The notes beneath the pieces were generated by a model. That model saw only the letters and a list, made by a program, of their open reading frames with translations, searched no databases and had not been told where the DNA came from. Below, piece after piece: positions 20,961 through 34,700 of a DNA stretch of 64,000 bases. Position 1 is the stretch's first letter. The number at the start of each line of letters is the position of its first letter. Origin of the DNA: Pseudoips prasinana (Eukaryota > Arthropoda > Insecta > Lepidoptera > Nolidae); NCBI GenBank assembly GCA_951640165.1, contig OX621240.1, positions 6,336,713 through 6,400,712 of the forward strand. The letters run 5' to 3'. A program made the position numbers and the translations under genes.

Positions 20961-23900
20961 CGAGTATTAGGGACTAGACGGTCCACCCTCGGAGTTAGTA
21001 CTCCTAATTTCACCTTCCGAATTAAAACAAATAAAACATTGTGCAACGGCTTATGACATTTGGACGCTACTCGACGGGATTTACAACAGTAAGGGACCTG
21101 CTAGAAAAGCGACTCTCCTTAAACAACTGATACTGTCCAAAATGCAAGATGGTCATGTCAGAGATCACTTAAATAAATTCATGGACATGGTTGACAAATT
21201 AAAAGAACTGGAGATTGAAATCCATAATGATCTGTTGACTGTAATGATGCTCTACAGTCTTCCTAGAGAATACTATAATTTCCGGGTTGCAATAGAGTCG
21301 AGAGACATCTTACCAAAACCCGATGACTTAAAAATCAAAATTCTAGAAGAGTGTCAAGCAAGATTAGCTAGCAAAAGCCATAAAGACTGTGAGGAAAAAA
21401 TAGTGGAAGAGTCGTATTTTACCAAATTGTGCAAATTTTGCAAGAAAAAAGGTCATAATATTAAACAATGCAGAAAACTAAAGTACAGAGAGAACAAAAC
21501 AACTGACGATGTAAAGCAAGAACCTAGAAATTCGTATGCTGTCTGTATGCTTTCAAAAAATAAGGATTTTCATTTTCTAGATGAGAAACATGAATGGATT
21601 CTTGATAGTGGTTGTACATCGCACATGTCCCATAACAGGAAATATTTTAATAAACTTGGTCAATCCAATTCACAGACACTTAAGTTAGCATCCAAAGAAG
21701 CTACAGCTGAAATTAAAGGAAAAGGCCAAGTGATTCTAACAGTAAATGCAAATGATGATGGTAGAACTGGAGAAGTTACTCTAAATGACACGCTTTATGT
21801 GCCTAGCTTATGTACAAACCTAATATCTATCGGAAAAGCGACAGAATCGGGGTGTACTGTACTTTTTACTAATAAAAAGGCTACAGTAAAACATCCTGAT
21901 GCTGGGATTGTACTTAATGCACCAAAAGCTAAAGATGGTTTATACTACGTAACACCCACTTCATATAAACGTACCAAAGAAAAATGTAACTTAGTAGAAG
22001 ATACAAAAATTCAAAAATGGCATAAATATTTAGGCCACATGAACGAAGACGATATGAAGTTGGCACTTTAAAACCAGACCCTTATTGGTTTAGACTTCAA
22101 GCCATTTGAAAAACTTGGTGCTTGTGAAATATGGATACAAGCAAAGATTAAAAGACTGCCTAGTAAACCGAATACTACTCCACGTACAACAAAACCACTT
22201 GAAATTGTACATAGTGATGTTTGCGGTCCAATGAAGTTTCAAACTCACTATGGAAATAAATATTTTGTAAGTTTCATTGACGACTATACCAGATACAGCC
22301 GCGTGTACTGCGTAAAGAACAAAAGTGAAGTATTTGAGAAGTTCAAAATATATAAGGCCGAAATGGAAAATTTTACCGGCCATAAAATAATCTGTCTACA
22401 ATCAGATAATGGCCTAGAATATTGTAATAAAGAGTTTGACAATTTTCTCAAAGAAAATGGTATAACTAGACGCCTGACAGCACCATATACACCTCACCAG
22501 AATGGTGTAGCTGAACGAAAAAATCGTACACTGCTGGAAAAAGCTAGAAGTATGATGCTCGAATCAAAAGCACCTCAAAATCAGTGGGGCGAAGCAATAC
22601 AAACAGCTAACTACCTTTCAAATAGAAGCATCAACAAAACTCTTTCTTCACAGTTCGGTACTGTTACAACGCCGTTCGAAAAATGGGTTCATAGAAAACC
22701 CTGTGTATTACACTTCCGTCAATTTGGAACAAAAGCTTTCATTCTTTTAAAAAACGGGAAGCTTAATAAATTTGAGTCAAACGCCATACCTGGGATGTTC
22801 GTAGGCTACTCAGAAACATCAAAAGCTTACAGGATTTGGGTACCTATGAAACACAAAATTATGATTGCGAAAGACGTCCGATTCACCAACAAACTTTTCT
22901 ATACTGAAACTCGAAAGTCAGCGTTGGACACAGCAGCATCAAAGGAAAATCACGATGAAACCAAATATATTGATACAACCTTCTTTGATGGGGCTGATGA
23001 AAATGATTATGAAACAATCGAAGGTGATGATGATGATAATATTGAGCGAGTTTCGATCTCAGACATCAACGACGAAGAGACTGAGGAAACCAATAGAGAA
23101 AATGAAAGAGAAGCTCCAACAGAACATCGAGTACTTCGTGACCGAAGCTGCCTTAGAAAACCTGAAAGATTTGACGATTTTGTAAATACTGCAGCAGAAG
23201 CTTTCAAAGAAAACTACGAAATACCTGAAACTTATAATGAGGCTCTAATGACTATATGCTAAAAACAATGATAAAGACAAGTGGTTGGAGGCAAAGAATT
23301 GATTTCACTTCTTTGAATGAAAATCAGACATGGGAGCTCGTTCCTTTACCAAAGAATAGAAAAGCTTTACCGTGCAAATGGGTATTCAAAGTACCAATCC
23401 AGATGGCACTGTCGAAAGATACAAAGCAAGATTGGTGGTTAAAGGGTTTTCACAGAAACCAGGGATAGATTATGATAAAACTTTTAGCCCTGTAGTGCGA
23501 CTTACAACCGTCCGTGCTCTTTTAGCAGTAGCAGTAAAAGAAAAATTATCCCTCTCTCAGTTTGATGTATCGACAGCCTTCCTAAATGGTCATGTTGAGG
23601 AAGAAATATTCATGAGACAACCAGAAGGATATAATGATGGTACAAACAGAGTGTGCCGTCTTAAAAAAAGTCTCTATGGTCTCAAACAGGCACCAAGATG
23701 CTGGAACACTAGCATACATGAATTTCTTGTGAGTTCAAGATTCAGTCAGAGTACTTCAGATCCCTGCCTGTATATCAGAGATAATGGTACCTCTAAGGTT
23801 TTCATTGCACTATATGTTGATGACGGGCTTGTTGCCTCGTCCTCGGAGAGTGAAGGAGAGAAATTTATTACCGAGCTCCAAAACCGCTTCAAAATCAAGA

Positions 23901-24749
23901 CAAAACCTGCTTCTTATTTTCTAGGTCTGGAAATAGAAAGGTGTGAAAGTGGCGCTATAACATTAAGCCAAAAAGCATATACTAGAAAACTATATGTATA
24001 AAATGTCTGAATGCAAATCTGTGAAAACTCCAATCATAAAAGAGGCTCAGCAGAATAAGGACCTGACTAAGGAAGAAAAATTTCCATATAGACAAGTTGT
24101 AGGTTCTTTAGCCTATCTCATGGTTGCTACAAGACCAGACATTAATTTTGCAGTCAGTTCAGCCTCCAGAAATTTGGATAATCCAACTAAAACAGATATT
24201 GTTGCAGTAAAGAGAATTATACGATACCTTAAAGGTACTATGGATAAAGGCTTAGTATTTAGCAATGCTAATCAAATGAAAAAATTGATTTGCTACAGTG
24301 ACGCAGACTTTGCAGCCGGCCACTCAACATCTGGAATACTATGTTCTTTTTATGGACCAATCAGCTGGCGTAGTCAGATACAGAAAACAGTCTCTTTATC
24401 GTCAACGGAGGCGGAACTCGTTGCTGCTTCAGAAACAACTCGGGAGATAGTATGGTTGGAGAGAATGCTAGAGGAAATAACGAGGACTGAAAAACCTCCA
24501 ATTCTTTACATCGACAACGAGTCGACAATAAAACTGGCGTATAATCCACCATACGAACAACATAGTCGCACCAAGCACATACAGCGGAGAAATCTCTATG
24601 TGAGAGAGTGTGTGACTGCTGGCAAGCTTCAAGTCAAACAAGTTTCATCTGAATCCCAATTGGCAGATCTTTCCACAAAACAACTATACGGACCACGACT
24701 AGAAAAGTTGTGTAATGTTCTTGGTATGAGCTCCTAAAACAGGAGTGGA

Positions 24750-24885
24750 TGTAAGAAGGCACGTACCTTCTTGAATATGTTTCCATGGAAACTTGTTATT
24801 AGGTTGTCATTGTCATGTCGTGCTTTTCTATGGTTTATTAAAATATTTGTCTCAACTCAAAATATCTTTTCGTCATAATTTAACA
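24750..24885 (+). repeat. Copia C 3' LTR
   Basis: Identical by eye over 136 bp to the 5' LTR, followed by the CTTAT target duplication at 24886-24890. Confidence 0.93.
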
Positions 24886-25701
24886 CTTATTAATACCAAA
24901 CGTGTAGTAGCACACATTTTAAGCACAACTTTAGTGTATTACATAATCTTAAATGCAATAACAACCTAAATCAAATTTAGAAACTACGTTTTCTGACGGC
25001 TCTACATATATTGATATTTGGTTAATGAAATGAAATGAAATAATGATGAAATTATGAAATTTATTCAGCACTTGGGTATTTACATACACTTGTACATGTC
25101 AAGCTCACAATGTATTACATAAACACAGTTTAAAAACAGTAATTAAAGTAACAAAATATTTTAAATTAGTCCGTCCGTGCGGTCTGTTTCGTCACATGTA
25201 TTTTTAATATTCTTAAATAAATAATAAATAGCAAGTTACTAAGCTATTATTGTTACATTTAGCAATAGTATATCAAATTAAAGACTTGAAAACAACGAGC
25301 AGTTGGCTAGCGCAAAAGGCTCTCAACCAGTAGCTTAATTTAAACGACTTATACCTGAGGGCACCCTTATGGGCCACATCTCAGGCGGCCGCTGAAGTAT
25401 TACAAAGTTCTGGCAGCCCTAACATTTTAAACATCAAGTTTATAGCATTATTTGTTCTCTTTGTTTATACTCTTTGGTCTTTGGTATATCTGTGGCGCGC
25501 ATAAAATAAATAGTGGTTTTGCAGATGGTATTGGTATCCACTATCCGCGAAAATACAATTTTAAAACGAAATTAAGTAATATAGAGTAGTCGTGTCAAAA
25601 GCCTAGTGAAAGTAGTCAATTATTTAGAAACTCAACATATTTTTATCCAGACCTAATCTCGAGGTGCTGATATTCAAGAAAGAAGTCGTATTTCAGCGAA
25701 C
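24886..25701. other. Upstream region and probable 5' UTR of the zinc-finger gene
   Basis: No coding frame. A (TGAAA)n stretch at 25025-25060 followed by TTTATTCAGCACTT looks like the 3' tail of a minus-strand non-LTR element. The last 200 bases before the ATG have no stop-free frame of note and may be 5' UTR. No TATA box or initiator could be assigned with confidence. Confidence 0.45.
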
Positions 25702-25710
25702 ATGAGACTG
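25702..25710 (+). CDS. Zinc-finger gene exon 1 (start codon, 3 codons)
   Basis: ATGAGACTG followed directly by the donor GTATGT. Phase 0 fits exon 2. A nine-base coding exon is weak evidence alone, but it is the only nearby ATG with a donor in the right phase. Another upstream start is possible. Confidence 0.55.
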
Positions 25711-28700
25711 GTATGTATACAACTTTAACAATTTTTTATCGTCTTAAATCATTATAATGTAAGGGTTGTGTTGAGAACTGAAAGAAACGTGAGGTGGTAT
25801 TGCAAAGAGTCTTTAAACCTTTGTAACTACTACTGTAGTGGTGTTGAGGAGGATCCAATAACCTTGCCTTTAGCCGGCCGGTCTTGGATTTCTAAGATAT
25901 AATTTCTACGTAAGTATGTACTCTGCAGTTTAAGACATTCAACATGGTGCAATTTACAAGCTGTTGGTCGCCTCATAACTTATCTGTAACATTATGTAGA
26001 CAGAATTTCTGTGATGAATTTCTACATTTCTTTCAAGTGGTCACTTAAGCAAGAGCAACCTGGTAAATTTCTGGTTTCTGGGGATTATCAACTAATGAAC
26101 GATGTGACGTTTTTATTGAAATTAGGTGTAGATGGGTCTTTAGAACATTGATTAAAAAAATTGTCTATGTCCAATTTTTGTTAAGCGGCCAGACTCAAAG
26201 GAGGACAGTCATCTGAGCGAGACATATTACAATGTACAAGTGTGTGTGTGCATACACAGGCGCACTTTCTATTCTATCACTCTCATGAACAGATTTGACA
26301 AATATCAACATGACTAAAAAGGGGTCAGGTAAAGGACTGATGTTTACGTTTACAAACTCTCTAAGGCATGCGGGTGTACTGTCTTCAGGCTGATGTTGGC
26401 TCAGACTGATACTGAGAAGTATTCTTAACAGCAAAATCACTTATTGTCCTAACTCTGAATTTGAACCCATGCCTTCATCACCCATGGTTGAACACCGTAC
26501 CACTAGGCCAATGAGGCAGTTAAAGGACCATCATTAATCAATGCATCAAAAGATTGCTTTAATATTCTGTAAGAAGTCTAGACTAAGTGGGGGGCAGAAT
26601 ATAATATTTTGTGTTTTGTACACAGGAAAAGGAAGTAATAGTGATGCTTGAAAAGCTGGAAGTCCACAAATGTGACCGGTGTCCAAGAGTATTTGCCCAC
26701 CTCAATGATCTTATCAAACATGCTAGATATTGTCAAGACAGGTTTATGTCACATGTAAGTTTTGCTCTTACCACTTAAACAAAATTCAAAGTCATTTACA
26801 TTTGTGTGGAATTGTCAATTTATTTACCCTACCGTGCAGTGCATGACGTGTCAGCTACTGAGAAACACTGCCAGAAAACTAAGTTGGAATCCTTTTTGTA
26901 AATATTTATTTCTTAATATAAAATTGCATTGTATGTACTCAAATGTGTTAATCTAGAGCGACTCAATCCCATGCCATTTTGTCACTTAAATAATCAGAAG
27001 TTTTGTAGTAAGCCCTGCTACACAATTTGGCTTTTATAGTCCTTTTAAATTTATTTGCACTTAGGGTAACTCATACTACGCCCATACCATGAAATAAAGC
27101 TGTTATGAATCTAGATCTGGTTTGCATCTATGATTTAAGTTTGTTCCTAAAATGATAGGTATTTATTATAAAATAAAATAGTAAAAAAGGTTTTTAGTCA
27201 CATAGACTTTAAAAAAGCGTTTGTAAATAATCAGAACATGTTAGTAGTAATATAGTTAAGTATACATAATTATTTCTAGTAGTAGGTACACTGATTGTTA
27301 AAAAATTTGTGAAAAATTATATTTTTATAGTAATGATATTTAGCTTGCTTGTATTAAGTTATAGTCTTAATATGGGCACAAAACCTATTCCACAACTTTA
27401 ACACAATGGTGACAAGGTGCAGAGGCATCTGCCTTAAAGATGGTACCAAACAAGAAGTCAAGTATAGCTATATTACTATGAAAAAACGTCACTTTTAATG
27501 AATAAATAAGTAATCATCTACTGAAAGATGTTTTGAACAGTTACAATATTGCCAGCATGAAACAGCAATTAAAAGGCTTTCCCCTCAGTGAAGCATACTA
27601 TACTGTAAAATAATTCCTCGAAGACCAGTCACATTTTTAATAAGCCCTATAATTTTCTACATGACATTATTTTATATAAGATTGACATGAAACTGTTCAT
27701 ATTTACATTTCCATAATTCGATATTTTTTTATTCCTACGTTGACAATATAAACAATTATTGAATTATGGTAGCAGATATACATATTTTTGAATTCGTATT
27801 ATTATTTGACATTGATTATTATTACTTTGAAATTTTTGATTTATAAATTAGTTGTTAACCCGTCTGCCGAGCGTGGCGATTGTGGCATTTAGCCACAATC
27901 GCCACGCTCGGCAGACGGGTTAGCGATCGAAGTATGGCCATAGTAGGTACACAGAGACGCTGCCCATTCTCTGAAAGATGACTGCACGTGTGGCGCAGCG
28001 GCTTAAACACTCGCCTCACCGCTTCGTGTTGCGGGTTCGAGTCCCGCGAAAAACAAATATATTCTTTATTTTATATAATAAAACTGCGATTTTAAAAGTC
28101 TTATTACTTTGACTTACGGTCCATTTCAATTTGATTTGACTGTACAGGGTTAATATAACAATAACTTCTGTAGATTTAATTATTTTTGGAATAAAAAATT
28201 ACCTATATTAAAAATAATATAAATCCATTCACTAAACGATTCTGAACAAACTATTATCAGGATGTGCGTTAATTAAGTTACATGTCGTATAAGGTGCTAT
28301 AAAAATATCTGCCACGGCTTTAATGGGACGTAGTAATGTGTTTATAGATCACAATAGTGAAGAGCTTTCGAACCCCAAAACAGTTATTTCAATTTGATAA
28401 AATAAAGTAGTTAAATAAATGACTCTACTATGCATAAAGCCGTTCAACAAATTACGCGCGATGTGTCGCTTCGTCAATGAAAACAATTGTTATCTCTTTC
28501 CATATGTTCTGTGAATGAAAACTTAAATCACTATCTATAATAATACGCAGGCACAAGTGTTTTAAAAGTGAACTTACTTACCAGCTACTGCATTCTTCCA
28601 AAAAACTTACGTAAATAAGATGATAAACTTCCACATCCTATCACACTTAAAACAGGCTTTGGACTGTCAAGTCAGAGCTGGTTCACATTAGGTCGGACCG

Positions 28701-31700
28701 ACAGTTTTACCGTCCCGACAAACGTGTCGGATCCATATTGGCGTATGTATGTCAATAGCGCCGTTCACATTAGGGCGACCCGACCAAACTGTCGGAGCCG
28801 ACACTTTTACCGTACGTCCAGCTGTGATGTTGGGTGTCTCAATTAAACACAAGTGATTAGCTTGAACGTCGCATTTATTATTCCCTTACTTACATGCTAC
28901 TTAAGTCTAATATAGGTAGTAGGAGAGAGGCAAGCCGCACACTACACCTCCCCCGCTAATAAAAAAAAGAAAATAAAATATCTATTAAATATTTTCTTTT
29001 TCCTTTTTGATTATAATACTATAAAAACATCATAAGGCTCTAAAAAAACACATTACTAACATAATCCAAAATTATACATACAAAGTTGTTATATAAATGT
29101 ACTTTAAACTTTCAACTAATAATCTGTTAAAACCAAAGCAAGTAGCATAAACATTCCACTGGTATGACATCAGATATTGTCTACCGAGAAATATACAATA
29201 CGATACGGTGTAGTATTTCGATGTGACTCAAAAGATGCTTACATTACAACATCGATCTTTACACGTGTAATTACTTTGAAACCTATGTAACTTTTTTAAG
29301 ACATTATAATTGAATCAACATTTATGTAATAAAGGACAACTTCCAGACAAGGCTATCTTAGGTATGACATACTTAGATAAAGGGCCGTAAATATTACCAT
29401 TATAATATTAAGCCTTTTAACAATTAATCAATCAATCAATCTTTATTTGTGAACACAGGTATAGGTACATAAAACGTCTTAAATATACATATTATTGTAG
29501 TCGAGCTCTATGTTCTACCAAAGAAATTGGTGTACGAATAGTATTTTGGTTTAAAGTTTAGTCAATAGGTAACCAAACGGGTTCTAGATTTTTTTTAAAT
29601 CGAATAACTAACAATTCAATAAATGTCGATTAAATGAAGAAATGTCAATTAAATTTTACATGCAAGACAAAGGTAGATAATAATATTATAGGAATTGTGC
29701 CATAATTTATCGGGTAAAAAAATCCTTAATAGAGTAATAAGTCTTCTTTGTTAGAACCAAAAAAAATTTTCAAAAATATAACTAGCAATTAAATAGATAA
29801 AAAAACAGATAAACAACACACAACACAACTTTACGAAATAATTTCTACTACACATTGACAACGATGCACGTATGGCGCAGCGGTTTATGACAATCGCCTC
29901 GCCAACTCACGTTCTGTGTTCAATTCCTGCACAGGACAATTATTTGTATGACTCAAAAGTGAATCTGAATGTGGGTGTGCTTCGTGCTCGTCTATAATAA
30001 ATTTGTAAAGTACATTTTCCTAGTGCAGACATTGCTTCTTTATTAATTATGAAAATAAAACTAACATTGAATTTACATGTACATATATTAATTAACATTA
30101 CGCTCTGTTGACAATTTTGCAAATACAAAAGATAACCACAATTTTTTTTTTCAGTTGAAGAGAAAAAAAATGGTAATGTATAATAAAATGTATAAAAATA
30201 AAATTGACTTATAACTCCACATGCCTATAAATTTTGAACATTTTCTAATTTTGTTTGTACTGCTATAAATTACTTTTTCGATAAAAGCTGTTGTCTCAAA
30301 TCAGTTTTTAATCATATCAATCGTTTTATATGTGTTAGACAATCACAATTTATTACAAATATTAATGATTGATTACATTTAATAAAAATATATTGGGATT
30401 AATTTAACTTAGTCTATTTCCCTTTATATCTGCTACGTCCCTTTTTTACTAAATATTGTCTAATGGCTACTAATGTATTTTAATATTTAATGAAACTATT
30501 AATCATAATCTAAATTAACGCATATAAAATTGATACATAAATTCTTATATTAAAATAGAACATGCATTCTATAAAATGATTGCATCACAACTTATAACAA
30601 AGTGCTGCGTTGCATTTTTAGCACGCGGTATGAAGTTCGGCGAGTGTCCGTGTACATTTGTAACGCTTTCAAGTTATAACGTTATGAAATAGGATATCAT
30701 AATCGCTAAATCTTGCACATATTATTAACCGCGTAGACTATTCTGAATGTCTAATTATTATCAGGAATACCTTCGACTCGCCCTTTGATAAGAATTACCA
30801 AAATCAATATATTAATATAACACCTGAACTATTGTTCTAATATAGTAAAATTTAATTTATACCTTTTTTTTTTAACACTGGATTATAAAAAAATAAATAA
30901 TAAACAAACAAAATTTAGTATAAACTAGAACAAAAAATAATATCTTTCACTTTAGTGAGACATTGCTTGAGGGAAAGTGGAACATGAACCATTTAAAATG
31001 TTAAAAAAAAATACTTGAGAGGTGTCAAGAGACACCCGGATGGAACGAAGTTTTCTTTTGATTTATTAGTATAGGAATAGTAATTTTTTTTTTAAGTTAT
31101 AATTTTTTTTTTATTATTAACAAATATAATGTAATAATAACTTAATCAGTAGGCTCAGTTTTAGTAATAAAAAAAAGCAAAAAGTGTCGTTACAACTTTT
31201 CGTCTTAATTTTTTCCGTCTAGCCCCCTTTCGCAACGCGCGATAAGGAACTTCGTTCCAAAAATAAACATAATATTTCTGCAGATATTTCATATAATCAC
31301 TTTCAATATCTAAATTAATTCAAATCTATTTTAAATACTCGCATGTCAAAAATATTGTTTTTTCTGCTCGCACAAAACTACATTATAATTATATATTTTT
31401 ATATTAGCCTAGAATACATTGTACCTACATATAATTTCTTAGTTGCCCACATAGTGAAAGTAAATGGGGTTTAGCGGGGCAAATGATGCAGCCCCCTACA
31501 AAATTACAGTGGACAGAGTTTAGAGATGTTTTTATAACATTATGACCATGGCACGTTATCTTAAATATAATTTTAGACTGCATACAACATAATTTTTTTA
31601 CAAAGGCAAAGTAAATTTTCTACAAATGAGTGAAACTGTGTTTCTTAGAGTCATGCTCTTATTAGAGTCAAAATCAATGCAAAACCACCGTACTTTAAAT

Positions 31701-34700
31701 TTTTCAAATAATGGCATCACTTAATAATATTCGGCAACAACCTCGAACATCTAGTTTATTCTTGCTAAAATGTACCCAATTAGGGTCCACAGCTAAACTT
31801 ATTTTTGGCCTTTTGTACTGGTTGTCCGGCCTGTATTGGTTAAAGCATATGTGTCACATAATTTTTAGCTTACTTTGGATGCAAAACTCAGACTATCATA
31901 TAAGTGATTGGTTTAAATGCCTCGCATAGTGAATATACATTATATCACTGCATTGATTACTGATGAACTAATGATAATCATAATTAAAAAAAAACCTAAA
32001 TTATGAAACACTATATTCTTGGCGTACCTAAATACCAAATTCATACCAAATAAATCTATCTAAGTCTTATTCATTGCGCTCATTACTAGTCTGTACGTAC
32101 GTAACGGCTACTTGAATATAAAAAAAAAACAAGGAATATATTTGCCATTTTCTCGTAAGACATGTGACCTCTGATATAGGTCTATTTCTCTTAATATATT
32201 AAAACGTTCTTTTAAATGTCCATTAAACCCTCACAGGGTGCCGCCTATACAGGTATAACCTTGACGGTAATATTTATATCATATTTTATTTATTTATTTA
32301 TTGCGCAATCTCGTGGGCCCATACTTCCTAGGAATAATAAATCATTTATTTATCATTTTGGTGATTTATATTATTCATTAGTACATTACATCTCAATGTA
32401 TTCATTATACCCTTTTTCATTAGGGCGGTACACATGGTCCGGCCGGACTCTTAATTTGTATCACCATTAATATATTTTAATATTTTTCTAGGGTAACGAT
32501 TTAAGACTTTTGTCTCCAAATACTTTCATAGAGGAAATTCATTCGCAACATGATAAAGTAAAGGATGTAAACCCCATCATTAACTTTGATGTGTACCTTT
32601 TATTTTATGTAAGAGTAAACTCTCACAATAATATCATCCATTACACATTACATACCCAAATGTACTATCAAATCCAAAATGAATATTTTGATCTATAAGG
32701 TTCTTGATTCGCTTTTGGTTGATCAGTCCACAGGCTTTTCAAATACTTAAATACCAAAATATTCTCTATCACTTTTTAACCTTTATACAAACCTCACTTT
32801 CATATAATATTAAACATCCACACACTATTCAATTACACATTACGTGCTTTATGTATTATCTAAGTCATATAACAAAACAGTACCTAATTGAAGTCATCAG
32901 ACTACTAAAAGCTTTTTAATACTGTTCTTCCTTTCCTCTTTCTGCCTATTCTTTATATACGAATCAGTACCTAATTGGATTCACAATGCTACAAAAAGAT
33001 TTTTAATACTGATTTACTACACGCCTGGAAATCTCTTATCTCTCTGGTAACGAAAACCACTAACTCTAACGCTCTAACTTATCACTGTAACGAATAAAAT
33101 TCATTGTAATCGTATCGCATCATCATAACATCATTCAAGGTATTAAGAATGTATTATATATATCATACTACTTGAAATAAATTAAGTCAAAGAATATTAC
33201 CATGTCGCAAATAACTGCGATAACCAAAGTGAATTTAACGTTAAATCATAGATAATTTAATTTTCCTATTCATTAAATTGTTTTCAACGCCTACTTAAGT
33301 AAACAACCATTTCATCATCATCATCATCATATCAGACGAAAGACGTCAACAACCATTTAATACACATATATTTTAAAATTATGAAAATTGTTGTCTGTAG
33401 TTGACGCGAGTAAGTATAGAGTATGTATAGTAAGTTGGACACCTAACGTATATCATATATACCTATTTATTTTAATTTTACAGAAATATTTAGTATCTAT
33501 ATATATGTATATAAAATTAATATAATTCAAAATCGTAAATACGGCAATAAAGAACATCGGGCGTTTTTTACCCGATTTTTTAAAAGTCGCGAACATAAAC
33601 CAAAACATTTTTAAATGATAGTGTTTGCAATCATATTTAATATTGTGTAGTTATTTTGATTCACAATAATGGGAAAATGGAAATAATTAGTAAAATGAAA
33701 AACATATTTTATGTTGACTATTTTTCCTAATTACTAAACGACCGCTCAGTAAGTTAAAATATCACTCCGTGGTATTTTTGTAAACCCAATCAGACTAAAT
33801 CCGTCAAGTTGATGTGCATGTTTCGTTCTCACTCTCGCCCATAGTCCTAAAACTGGTTTATGTTGCGCTCGCGCAGGTAGCTAGCTTATCTTACTACATC
33901 GCAGTCCTTTGTCATCCGTCGTAGCGATCTGTGTTTTACTGTGTTCCCATTGTGGTCTGAGTCAACTAATTACCTACTGCTTGTTTACTGGATTTCGTTT
34001 GCTTTCGAGTTCGATTTTGTTGTGAAATGGAACGACAAAAATGTCCATTTTCTCCTTATTGCCACGACCCACAGATATGGGAACTATACCATTGTAAACT
34101 AGATTTAATTGCCTATCCACCGTACCTAATTTTATTTTTGTTCGCCGTAGGTAAGTGTCCCATACAAAAATGCCCGATGTTCTTTCTAAAATAGTTACAT
34201 ATCAAATTGGCTAAAAATAAATTCAACTCAGTATTTTAAAATAAATTATACGAGTAACTCACATTTTTGTCTAATCATATTCTAACACGGCTCTGGTCAA
34301 ATTTTCGTATCGCTCGCAGGTCTTGAAAGAAAATCATTTTGAATGTTACGCCTCGCCTGCCGCTGACTGGAACTTGGTTAAGCTTGACAGTTTGAGCCGG
34401 GATAACCCTGGACTCCGCTGGGTGGCTGGGATATCCCTAGCCTAGCCTTCTTTCTTCATTAACATATTTTCTTCTTAATTAATATTAATCTTCTCGTTTT
34501 TAATTTTTTATCTTCTTTCCGTTGTTCCTTTTTTTCTTATATTCTGTTTTTCTTATTTTTATTTCCCGATATTTCTTCTTATGTATTTTTCTGGATCTTC
34601 TTTATTGATTATTCATTCCATTTTTCTTTTTGTCTCCGCAATTCCGCTCTTTTTCGTCAGGTCCTGGCCAGCACCGCCATGGTGATGACAGCGCTGGCAG

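Larger units (their letters stand above)
16380..20991 (-). mobile_element. RTE-type non-LTR retrotransposon in copia C gag
   Basis: Flanked by the 6-bp duplication GAGTTA (16374-16379 and 20992-20997). The 3' end is a (TATG)n microsatellite on the minus strand, typical of RTE elements. It carries endonuclease and RT and is split at 16464-17943 by the pogo-2 element. Near full length without that insert (about 3.1 kb). Confidence 0.88.
11765..24737 (+). pseudogene. Copia C gag-pol polyprotein, split and frameshifted
   Basis: Gag starts at ATG 11765 and is cut at 11845 (pogo) and 16379 (RTE), resuming at 20998; the frame joins cleanly across both when one target copy is ignored. Order then: knuckle CKFCKKKGHNIKQC (21431-21472), protease WILDSGCTSHMSH (about 21597), pre-integrase HKYLGHMN, integrase IVHSDVCGP / FVSFIDDYTR / QSDNGLEYCN / GVAERKNRTLLEKA, RT QFDVSTAFLNGHVEEE and YVDDGLVASS, RNase H CYSDADFA, LSSTEAEL and YIDNESTIKLA. 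Damage: an in-frame stop at 22069-22071, at least two indels between 23240 and 23370, and one near 23994. The protein acts in virus-like particles of the element; this copy cannot make it whole. Confidence 0.9.
11586..24885 (+). mobile_element. Copia C, Ty1/copia element with nested pogo and RTE insertions
   Basis: Identical 136-bp LTRs (11586-11721 and 24750-24885) begin TGTAAGAAGG and end TTTAACA. They are flanked by the 5-bp duplication CTTAT (11581-11585 and 24886-24890). A primer site TGGTAGCAGAGCG follows the left LTR and a purine-rich AGGAGTGGA precedes the right one. Without the insertions at 11846-16275 and 16380-20991 the element is about 4.3 kb, normal for a compact copia. Confidence 0.93.

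Noticed and set aside
27983..28060. tRNA gene
   Set aside because: A and B boxes are present, but the cloverleaf does not close and related heads occur in other SINEs (29868); called a SINE.
31711..32919. Short plus-strand frames (60-84 codons)
   Set aside because: AT-rich chance frames inside the LTR element, with no conserved motif and no neighbouring signals.
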